NCBI GenBank assembly: GCA_919902095.1
Contig: CAKKQL010000177.1
Location: 1 to 6,394 of the forward strand
Direction of reading: 5' to 3'
DNA: 6,394 bases
Source: Acidiferrobacterales bacterium
GTDB taxonomy: Bacteria; Pseudomonadota; Gammaproteobacteria; Acidiferrobacterales; Sulfurifustaceae
Part shown: positions 1-5,899 of the stretch, piece by piece
How positions within the stretch are numbered: the stretch's first letter is position 1
Layout: each line of letters opens with the position of its first letter
Notes under the pieces: generated by a model
Database searches by the model: none
The model's input: the letters and a program-made list of their open reading frames with translations, nothing else
Told to the model about the DNA's origin: nothing
Made by a program: the position numbers and the translations under genes

Positions 1-28
1 AGTCACGAGTCACGAGTCACGAGTCACG
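1..28. repeat. Heptanucleotide tandem repeat, 4 perfect copies of AGTCACG
   Basis: Four uninterrupted, identical 7-base units (AGTCACG; GTGACTC in another phase on the other strand) begin at the first base of the window, so the array may continue to the left. It lies downstream of the amidase and its putative terminator, in apparently noncoding DNA. Seven is not a multiple of three, so copy-number change inside a reading frame would shift frame, but no convincing gene is seen here. Such simple arrays commonly vary by replication slippage. No function is claimed. Confidence 0.9.
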
Positions 29-68
29 CCTTCCGTCATCAACTTCAGCCACGACGTCAGCATGAACC

Positions 69-120
69 AGAATAACACCGCGCCGCCGCCCCTCTATAAT
101 AAAGACAGCGGCATGGTGCT
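69..120 (-). terminator. Putative rho-independent terminator after the amidase gene
   Basis: Reading the minus strand, the arm at 118-108 (CACCATGCCGC) pairs with the arm at 86-76 (GCGGCGCGGTG) with one A·C mismatch and one G·U wobble. The stem can be extended by A120-T74 and G119·T75. The 21-base interior can form a smaller 5-pair stem (104-100 with 96-92). The 3' side runs into TTATTCT (75-69), a modest T-rich tract. The structure begins four bases after the amidase stop codon, where the end of the operon would be expected. The T-tract is short and interrupted, so termination may be inefficient. Confidence 0.45.
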
Positions 121-123
121 GCC

Positions 124-1479
124 CTAATCCGGCAGGCCGATATCGAAGCCGATGGCCTGTGTGCACCATCGTGCGACCTCGAGCATACGCGCGTCGTCGA
201 GCATCCGGCCCACCACCTGCAGCCCGAGCGGCAGGTGGTGCGGTCCGAATCCTGTCGGGATCGTGAGCGCCGGCACGCCGCACAGGGTCCAGATCGTGCA
301 GAACGCGGGGTCGCCGGTGTGTTCGAGAGTCGCCGGCGCCTCGCCGCGCGCCGGCGGCGTGATAAGCGCATCGTACGGCGCCAGGAAGCGCTGCAATTCC
401 TGCTGCAAGCCGGTGCGGCAGGTCATCGCCTCCTTATATTCCGTCTCGCCGATCTGCCGGCCTTCGTCAATCAGGCGGTTCAGAGCCGCGCTCAATTGCG
501 CGCGCTGCTTATCCTGCAGCGGCCCGAGGACGCGCGCACCCTCGGCGTACATGATGCGGCGCTGCATGGCATGCGCCTGTTCGAAGGCTGGCCCTAGCTC
601 GATCTCCGCCACCTGCGCGCCGGCCTGCCGCAGCGCGCGGACATCCTGCTCAAACTGCGCGCGCTGCGCTTCCTCGGCCAGATGCCACACCGGCGAGCGC
701 ACGGCGGCCAGCCGTGGCGGCCGCGATGGCGGCGCGAGATACAGCAGCCCTTCGACAAACTCCGCCGCCGCCTCAATGCTGCCGGCATCCCGGGAGTCGT
801 GGCCGATGAGGACCGACGCTGCCAGCGCGGCATCCTCCACGGCGCGCGCGAAGACACCGACCTGATCGAGCGTGGGGCTGAATTCGAGAATGCCGGTGCG
901 CGGGATCAGGCCGCTGCTTGGCTTGTAGCCGACGCAGCCGCAGAAGGCCGCGGGACGGATCACCGAGCCATTGGTCTGGGTGCCGAGCGCCACTGGCGCC
1001 ATGCGCGCCGCCACCGCCGCCGCCGACCCCATGGACGAGCCCCCCGGCGTGTGCGCGCTATTCCAGGGATTGCGCGTCTTGCCGGGATGAAAATAGGCCA
1101 GCTCAGCCGTCACCGTCTTGCCGAGCACGAACGCACCGGCCGCTTCGAGTCTCGTCACCACCGTCGCCGATTGCGGCGGCACCAAGTCCGCGAAAACCGG
1201 CGAGCCCATGCCCGTCGGAATGCCGCGGGCATGGATGATGTCTTTGACGCCGATTGGGACGCCATGCAGCACACCGTGGGTTGCACCTGATGCATGCGCC
1301 CGGTCAACTGTGCGCGCCTTGGCAAGCGCCGCCTCCGGATCGAGCCAGGCCCAGGCCTGTATCGTCGGCTCCAGCGCCGCCGTGCGCGCCAACAGATCGC
1401 GTGTGAGGTTCTCGCTCGTGAAGCGTCCCGCGCGAAGACCGGCCACCATCTCCCGCATAGTTAGCCGCCACCGCTTCAT
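124..1479 (-). CDS. Amidase-signature family hydrolase
   Basis: Serine hydrolase of the amidase signature (AS) family, which cleaves carboxamides to a carboxylate and ammonia or an amine; probably cytoplasmic, as no signal peptide is seen. The 451 residues match the family's usual size. The Ser-cisSer-Lys triad is readable: K79 in GVPIGVKD, cis-Ser S148 in the PGGSSMGSAAAVAA loop, and nucleophile S172 in GTQTNGSVIRPAAFCG. The spacings (69 and 24 residues) equal those of the well-studied bacterial enzyme malonamidase E2. The C-terminal GVPALTIPTG...LPLGLQVVG block is also typical. The usual second glycine of the nucleophile loop is N170. The start is uncertain: ATG at 1479 has no Shine-Dalgarno, sits in a 12-base palindrome and is the first in-frame start after a stop; ATG at 1458 (residue 8, just before the usual N-terminal helix) is the alternative. 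Last gene of the run, 89 bases after the dehydrogenase. Family assignment is firm; substrate is unknown, and nothing marks it as GatA. Confidence 0.93.
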   Translation of the reverse strand: MKRWRLTMREMVAGLRAGRFTSENLTRDLLARTAALEPTIQAWAWLDPEAALAKARTVDRAHASGATHGVLHGVPIGVKDIIHARGIPTGMGSPVFADLVPPQSATVVTRLEAAGAFVLGKTVTAELAYFHPGKTRNPWNSAHTPGGSSMGSAAAVAARMAPVALGTQTNGSVIRPAAFCGCVGYKPSSGLIPRTGILEFSPTLDQVGVFARAVEDAALAASVLIGHDSRDAGSIEAAAEFVEGLLYLAPPSRPPRLAAVRSPVWHLAEEAQRAQFEQDVRALRQAGAQVAEIELGPAFEQAHAMQRRIMYAEGARVLGPLQDKQRAQLSAALNRLIDEGRQIGETEYKEAMTCRTGLQQELQRFLAPYDALITPPARGEAPATLEHTGDPAFCTIWTLCGVPALTIPTGFGPHHLPLGLQVVGRMLDDARMLEVARWCTQAIGFDIGLPD

Positions 1480-1484
1480 GAAGC
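1473..1484. repeat. 12-base perfect palindrome over the amidase start codon
   Basis: GCTTCATGAAGC is identical to its reverse complement and is centred on the first ATG of the amidase frame (1479-1477 on the minus strand). It lies just beyond the inverted-repeat element. In RNA it could form only a tiny hairpin. As DNA it could be an operator half-pair or an edge of the repeat element. Chance is possible. Confidence 0.5.
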
Positions 1485-1493
1485 AGCATGCAG

Positions 1494-1580
1494 CCGCGGA
1501 TGAACGCTGCTAAGCGCGGATAAAAACGAAGCGCCTGGCATACGGATATTAATCTGCGTTCATCCGCGTTAACCCGCGGT
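1494..1580. repeat. Intergenic inverted-repeat element between dehydrogenase and amidase
   Basis: A 13-base perfect inverted repeat, CGCGGATGAACGC at 1495-1507 and its complement at 1556-1568, encloses a 48-base spacer. Related words recur around it: CGCGGATA at 1515-1522, CGGATA again at 1543-1548, and CCGCGG at both outer ends (1494-1499 and 1574-1579). Short intergenic repeats built on GCGGATGAACGC / TCTGCGTTCATCCGCG words are, to my recollection, dispersed widely in proteobacterial genomes. The element abuts the TAA stop of the dehydrogenase (1571-1569), so the last four residues of that protein (GTAG) are encoded by repeat-like sequence. In the transcript the arms could form a 13-pair stem between the two genes. 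Confidence 0.75.
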
Positions 1581-2555
1581 TCCAAGTACTTCAGGATTGA
1601 GCAAGTTGGGCGGGCGCTGGTCCGTCGTCAGCGCCACCACCAGATTCTCCGCCGCCAGCATCGCCATCCCCCGGCGTGTTGCATGCGTGGCGCTGGCGAT
1701 ATGCGGCGCCAGCACGACATTTTTCAGTTTCAGGAATTCCGGATTGAGCCTGGGTTCGTTTTCGAACACATCGAGGCCGGCGGCGGCGATCTTGCCGCTT
1801 TTGAGCGCTTCGATGAGCGCCACGTCGTCCACCACCCCGCCGCGCGCGGTGTTGATGAGGATCGCCGACGATTTCATCCGCGCCAGCTCCTGGGCGCCGA
1901 TCAGATGGTGCGAGGCGGCCGAATACGGCACGTGCGGGGAGACGATGTCGGCACGGGCGAGCAGCTCATCCAGGGTCACGTACGTCGCGCGACACTCTTT
2001 TTCGAGTTCTGGCGGCAGGCGCGTACGGTTGTGATACAGCACCGTCATGTCGAAGCCCGCGGCGCGGCGCGCGACGGCCCGCCCGATGCGCCCCATGCCG
2101 AGGATGCCGAGCGTGGCGTGGTGCACGTCGAATCCCAGGAACTGCTTGAGCTTCCAGCCGTGCCACTCGCCCGCCCGCAGCCAGGCCTCGGCCTCGGTGA
2201 GGCGACGCGCCGTGGCCAGGATCAGCGCCCAGGTAAAGTCGGCGGTGGCGGCGTCGAGCACACCGGGCGTATTGGTGGCCAGCACGCCGCGCGTGGTACA
2301 GGCCGTGAGATCAAGGTTGTTGAAGCCGACGGCGATGTTGCACACCGCCTTGAGTCGCGGGCAGCGCTCGAGCAGCGCGCCGTCCACGCGGTCGGTCAGC
2401 ACCGTGAGTGCGCCGTCCTTGTCGGCGAGCTTCGCCGCCAGTTCATCCGGGCCAAACGCTTTGTCGGACTGGTTGGAGGTGACATCGAAATACTTGCCGA
2501 GATACTCCAGCACGTCATCGAACACCTCGCGCGTCACCAGAACTTTCGGCTTCAT
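1569..2555 (-). CDS. D-2-hydroxyacid dehydrogenase (glycerate dehydrogenase / hydroxypyruvate-glyoxylate reductase type)
   Basis: NAD(P)H-dependent cytoplasmic oxidoreductase that reduces a 2-keto acid such as hydroxypyruvate or glyoxylate to the D-2-hydroxy acid, or the reverse. The 328 residues fit the family. It has the split catalytic domain (about 1-100 and 290-328) around a Rossmann domain with the nucleotide loop GMGRIG at 153-158. The catalytic trio is intact: R238 in NTARGG, E267 in FENEP and H285 in APHIAS. The substrate-loop text VGFNNLDL (76-83) and TNTPGVLDAATADFTWAL resemble the glyoxylate/hydroxypyruvate reductase branch rather than phosphoglycerate dehydrogenase, and there is no ACT domain. 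R177 soon after the second beta strand (LYHNRTR) hints at NADPH use; this is inference. The start is supported by GGGAG at 2565-2561, five bases before the ATG. It follows the MFS stop by 15 bases, so co-transcription is likely. The C-terminal tail ends inside the downstream repeat element. Confidence 0.93.
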   Translation of the reverse strand: MKPKVLVTREVFDDVLEYLGKYFDVTSNQSDKAFGPDELAAKLADKDGALTVLTDRVDGALLERCPRLKAVCNIAVGFNNLDLTACTTRGVLATNTPGVLDAATADFTWALILATARRLTEAEAWLRAGEWHGWKLKQFLGFDVHHATLGILGMGRIGRAVARRAAGFDMTVLYHNRTRLPPELEKECRATYVTLDELLARADIVSPHVPYSAASHHLIGAQELARMKSSAILINTARGGVVDDVALIEALKSGKIAAAGLDVFENEPRLNPEFLKLKNVVLAPHIASATHATRRGMAMLAAENLVVALTTDQRPPNLLNPEVLGTAG

Positions 2556-2570
2556 GTCGTCTCCCGTGAG

Positions 2571-3875
2571 TCAATGATGGGCCAGGTGGCGACAATGGGT
2601 CTCACGCACCGTGAGCGCGCCGAGCAGCCCCGCCGTCGCCACGAAAAAGAGAATGCCGACGCCCGCCCGATGGTTCGCCGCCGAATAGATCCGCGCCCCG
2701 TCCATCATCCGCCCGTCCCAGCCGAGGTCCATCACCCAGCCGATCAAGGGCTGGAGGATCGCGGCGCCGAGAAACGCGCCGGTGTTCACCACGCCCGTGG
2801 CCATGCCGGACAGCGCCGGGCGGTTGACCTCCTTGGCCACGGCCCAGGCGAGCGTGAAGCCCGAGGCGCCAACCCCCATGAGGAAGAACAGGATGATGCC
2901 GGCGGGCAATGGCAACGGCCACTGGAATAACAGCGGCAACCAGCACAAAAGATAAAACGCGATGCCTCCGAGCATGACCGGCTTGCGCCGCCGGATGCGG
3001 TCGGACAGCGCGCCGCTGAAGAAGGCGCCGACGGCGAAGCCGGCGAGCAACCAGGTGGTGTGCAGCACGGCCACCTCGCGCGGCATCGAGTAAACATCGC
3101 GCAGAAACGGCACGCCCCAGAGCCCGGCAAAGGCGAGCAGCGTGCCGGCCACGCCGAATGCCGGCAGGAAGCCGGGCCAGGTGGCGCGGTTGCTTACGAC
3201 CTCGATGAGCCCCTCCCGCCAGTGGCCGGCGTGCGGCGGGTGCGGTGCCAGACCTTCGAGCTCGCGCATCGTCGGCAGCCCGGCCTCGCCGGGGTGATTG
3301 CGCACCAGCCACCAGGTGAGCAGCGCCAGTATCCCCGAGAAAAACCCGACGGCGACAAATACCGTGCGCCAGGTGGTGAAGCCGAGCACCCACACGAGCG
3401 GCGCCGCCGCGAGCACCGCGCCGAGATTGCCCAGGAGCACGGTCAGGCCCGCCAGCGTGCCGAAGTGGCGCTCGCGGAACCACAGGGCGTTGATCTTGAG
3501 CATGGCGAGAAACATCGCCGACACGCCAAGCCCCACCAGCAGGCGACCGAGGGAGGCGGTCCACAGCGTATCGGCCAGGCCGAACAGGATCGAACCGGCG
3601 CCGGCGATGACGCCGCCCAGGGCGACGATGCGGCGCACGCCGAGCGTATCCACGAGCACGCCGGTCGGCACCTGCATCAGGGCGTAGATAGTGAAGTACG
3701 ACGCCGCGAGCGAACCGAGCGCGGCGCCGCTGGCCTGGAACGCCTGCTGCAGCTCGCCGGCGACGGCCGCCGGCGCCACGCGGTGGAAGAACGACAGCAT
3801 GTAGGCCAGCGCCACCAACACGAACGCCGTCCAGCGCAACCGGTACAAACGGATGCGCTGGGGGCGCGTCAGCAT
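2571..3875 (-). CDS. Major facilitator superfamily transporter
   Basis: Inner-membrane secondary transporter of 434 residues with about 12 hydrophobic helices in two halves. A hydrophilic central loop lies near 192-230. MFS motif A is seen after helix 2 (GVLVDTLGVRR, 72-82, with D76) and as a degenerate second copy after helix 8 (GALSDRIRRRK, 288-298). The N-terminal helix carries FFHRVAPA, and helix 2 reads YFTIYALMQVPTG, both typical of the organic anion / sugar-phosphate-like MFS groups. Substrate cannot be assigned. The frame is open further upstream to an ATG at 3929, but that would overlap the preceding permease gene. The ATG at 3875 is used here; a GTG at 3884 (437 residues) is equally or better placed relative to the purine-rich GGGAAG. 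The gene begins 17 to 26 bases after the TRAP permease stop and ends 15 bases before the dehydrogenase, suggesting one operon. Two unrelated carriers in one operon may mean import plus export, or two substrates. Confidence 0.9.
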   Translation of the reverse strand: MLTRPQRIRLYRLRWTAFVLVALAYMLSFFHRVAPAAVAGELQQAFQASGAALGSLAASYFTIYALMQVPTGVLVDTLGVRRIVALGGVIAGAGSILFGLADTLWTASLGRLLVGLGVSAMFLAMLKINALWFRERHFGTLAGLTVLLGNLGAVLAAAPLVWVLGFTTWRTVFVAVGFFSGILALLTWWLVRNHPGEAGLPTMRELEGLAPHPPHAGHWREGLIEVVSNRATWPGFLPAFGVAGTLLAFAGLWGVPFLRDVYSMPREVAVLHTTWLLAGFAVGAFFSGALSDRIRRRKPVMLGGIAFYLLCWLPLLFQWPLPLPAGIILFFLMGVGASGFTLAWAVAKEVNRPALSGMATGVVNTGAFLGAAILQPLIGWVMDLGWDGRMMDGARIYSAANHRAGVGILFFVATAGLLGALTVRETHCRHLAHH

Positions 3876-3888
3876 GCTAGGCACAATT

Positions 3889-3894
3889 CTTCCC
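3889..3894 (-). promoter_or_regulatory. Weak Shine-Dalgarno that bears on the MFS start
   Basis: GGGAAG on the minus strand (3894-3889) is the only purine-rich stretch between the TRAP permease stop and the MFS gene. It is 13 bases from the ATG at 3875, which is long, but 4 bases from an in-frame GTG at 3884. The spacing therefore mildly favours the GTG start, giving three extra residues. No other candidate start is consistent with the short intergenic gap. Confidence 0.4.
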
Positions 3895-3901
3895 GCCCGG
3901 C

Positions 3902-5899
3902 CTACTTGTAGAGCATGTGCGGCAGCCACAGACCGATCTGCGGGAATATGTACAGCAGTACGAGCGCAAGCACCTGGATGCCCATGAACGGCATCATGCC
4001 GGCGAAGATCTGGTTGAGCGTCACGTGCGGCGGTGACACGCCCTTGAGATAAAACGCCGCCATCGCCACCGGCGGCGAGAGGAACGCCGTCTGGAGGTTC
4101 AGCGCCACCAGCAGGCCGAAAAACAGGGGATCAATGTTGAAGTGCGGCAGCAGCGGAATGAAGATCGGCATGAAAATGATGATGATCTCGGTCCACTCGA
4201 GCGGCCAGCCGAGGATGAAGATGATGAACTGGGCGAGGATCATGAACTGCAACGGCGTCATGTCGAGCGACAGCACCCACTTCTCGATCAGCTCCTGCCC
4301 GCCGAGCAGCGCGAACGCCGCCGCGAAAATACCGGACCCGACGAACAGCCAGCACACCATCGCGCTGGTCTTGGCGGTGAGGAAGGACGATTCCTTGACG
4401 ATGACCCCGAGCTCTTTCACCGTCTTCCAGATCACGCCGGTGCGCCCCGAGTCGCGTGCCGGCGCTTCACGCCAGTAAGCAACGAAGCGGTAGACGCCCG
4501 CGAGAATGAACCCGCCGAACGCGCCGACCGCCGCCGCCTCGGAGGGCGTCGCCAAACCGAACACGATCGAACCGAGCACGGCGAGGATCAGCAGCGCCAG
4601 CGGGAAAAACGAGCTAAGCATCATCTTGAATATCTCAAGCCGCTGCCAGTTCAAGCGCCGGTAACGAACGGCGAGCGCGGCGATAGCGACGCCGCCCACA
4701 ATCCAGAACCACGCCGGCGTTGGCAGCCGCTCGGCCGGTTGGACTTCCGCGACCTGCGCCGGCGGCACAAGCTCCAGCGGCTGGTCCGCCGGAGGTTTCT
4801 GAAATTCCGGTTTATCCTCTGGAAGCGGAGCCTGGCCAATAAGGCCGGCCGGCTCGTCCTGATAGGTATCCGCCACAAAGCCGGCGGTCGCTTCTATCAA
4901 TCCGGCGGTGCTGGCCTCAATCACCGGCGCGGTCGCCAGCCGCCAGGTGACGCTCAACACAACGGCGATGGCGAGCGCCGGCACCAGCACGACGATGAGT
5001 TGCCCGATCATGGCGCGCGTCGGGACGCCGGCGCTTCCACGCGCCATGAGCCCGCGCCACAACCCGATCAGTGCGTTGCCGCTCAGCTGCGCCAGCGTAC
5101 GCGCCAAGGGTGGCAGCGGCACGCGCCGCTCGCTTTCGGCCAGCGGCGGCATCAGATGCGGCTTCCACTTGGCGAGCACAATAATGTAGCCGATGTAGAG
5201 CCCCGCGAGCATGAAACCGGGAAGGAAGGCGCCGGCGTAGAGCTGCACCACCGATACGCCGGCCACGGCGCCATACACAATCAACAGCACCGAGGGCGGG
5301 ATCAGGATGCCCAAACACCCGCCGGCGGTGATCGCGCCCGCGGCAATCTTGATGTTGTACCCGGCACGCAGCATCGCTGGAAGGGCAAGCAGCCCCATCA
5401 ACGTCACCACCGCGCCGATGATCCCGGTAGCGGTGGCGAAGATCGCGCAGGTAATGATGGTCGCTACCGCGAGCGAACCCGGCACGCCTGCGGTGGCGAG
5501 ATGCAGGCTTTTGAAAAGCCTGTCAATGAGCTGCGCCCGCTCCACGAGATAGCCCATGAACAGAAACAGCGGGATCGCGATCAGTACGTCGTTCGACATC
5601 ACCCCGTAGGTGCGCTGCACGAAAAGATCGAGCACCTGCTGGGTGGCGAGATCCGGATTGACGCTGCGGTAAGCGAGCCAGGCGAAGAACACGCCCATGC
5701 CCATCAGCGTGAAGGCCGTGGGGAACCCGATCATGATGGCCACCACGATCAGCGCGAGCATCAGCAGCCCGAGGACTCCGAGGTCTTGCTTGCTCAGGTG
5801 CGCGTCGAACAGGTTGCCCCACGGGGTGAGCACCAGCACCACGAGGATGATCACCGCCATCAGCGCGAAGCCGAACCAGAGCTCCTTGCGGATCTTCAT
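3902..5899 (-). CDS. TRAP transporter large permease (DctM / FcbT3 type) with long central insertion
   Basis: Inner-membrane permease of a tripartite ATP-independent periplasmic (TRAP) system, which uses an ion gradient to import a solute, usually a carboxylate, delivered by a periplasmic binding protein. DctM hallmarks are present: IPLFLFMGYLVERAQL (109-124), AAGAITAGGCLGILIPPSV (186-204), FGLATPSEAAAVGA (447-460) and NLQTAFLSPPVAMAAFYLKG (601-620). GWPLEWTEI (564-572) and the NLQT...SPP block resemble the FcbT3 branch, named for chlorobenzoate uptake but covering many acids. At 665 residues it is much longer than the usual 430 or so. The extra length is an insertion near 255-425 carrying two added hydrophobic segments (about 298-319 and 396-412) around an acidic, proline-rich stretch. 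The start is well supported: AGGAG at 5912-5908, eight bases before the ATG, and a four-base ATGA overlap with dctQ implying translational coupling. Substrate is unknown. Confidence 0.93.
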   Translation of the reverse strand: MKIRKELWFGFALMAVIILVVLVLTPWGNLFDAHLSKQDLGVLGLLMLALIVVAIMIGFPTAFTLMGMGVFFAWLAYRSVNPDLATQQVLDLFVQRTYGVMSNDVLIAIPLFLFMGYLVERAQLIDRLFKSLHLATAGVPGSLAVATIITCAIFATATGIIGAVVTLMGLLALPAMLRAGYNIKIAAGAITAGGCLGILIPPSVLLIVYGAVAGVSVVQLYAGAFLPGFMLAGLYIGYIIVLAKWKPHLMPPLAESERRVPLPPLARTLAQLSGNALIGLWRGLMARGSAGVPTRAMIGQLIVVLVPALAIAVVLSVTWRLATAPVIEASTAGLIEATAGFVADTYQDEPAGLIGQAPLPEDKPEFQKPPADQPLELVPPAQVAEVQPAERLPTPAWFWIVGGVAIAALAVRYRRLNWQRLEIFKMMLSSFFPLALLILAVLGSIVFGLATPSEAAAVGAFGGFILAGVYRFVAYWREAPARDSGRTGVIWKTVKELGVIVKESSFLTAKTSAMVCWLFVGSGIFAAAFALLGGQELIEKWVLSLDMTPLQFMILAQFIIFILGWPLEWTEIIIIFMPIFIPLLPHFNIDPLFFGLLVALNLQTAFLSPPVAMAAFYLKGVSPPHVTLNQIFAGMMPFMGIQVLALVLLYIFPQIGLWLPHMLYK

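Noticed and set aside
1480..1568. A promoter for the amidase in the intergenic gap
   Set aside because: The AT-rich patch near 1541-1555 has no convincing paired -35 and -10 hexamers on the minus strand, and the gap is explained by the repeat element.
1494..1580. Insertion sequence remnant or CRISPR-like unit
   Set aside because: There is no transposase fragment, target duplication or regularly spaced repeat; only one inverted pair with a short spacer is present.
1304..1585. A 93-codon minus-strand frame beginning in the intergenic repeat
   Set aside because: Its N-terminal half (NADERR...AFIRG) is just translation of the two arms of the inverted repeat, and the rest overlaps the amidase out of frame.
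1683..2930. A 415-codon plus-strand frame across the dehydrogenase and MFS genes
   Set aside because: It spans the junction of two well-supported minus-strand genes, is rich in Arg and His, and resembles no family. It is an artefact of high GC.
3876..3929. N-terminal extension of the MFS protein to an ATG at 3929
   Set aside because: It would overlap the end of the TRAP permease, adds a non-hydrophobic stretch unlike MFS N-termini, and closer ATG/GTG starts fit better.
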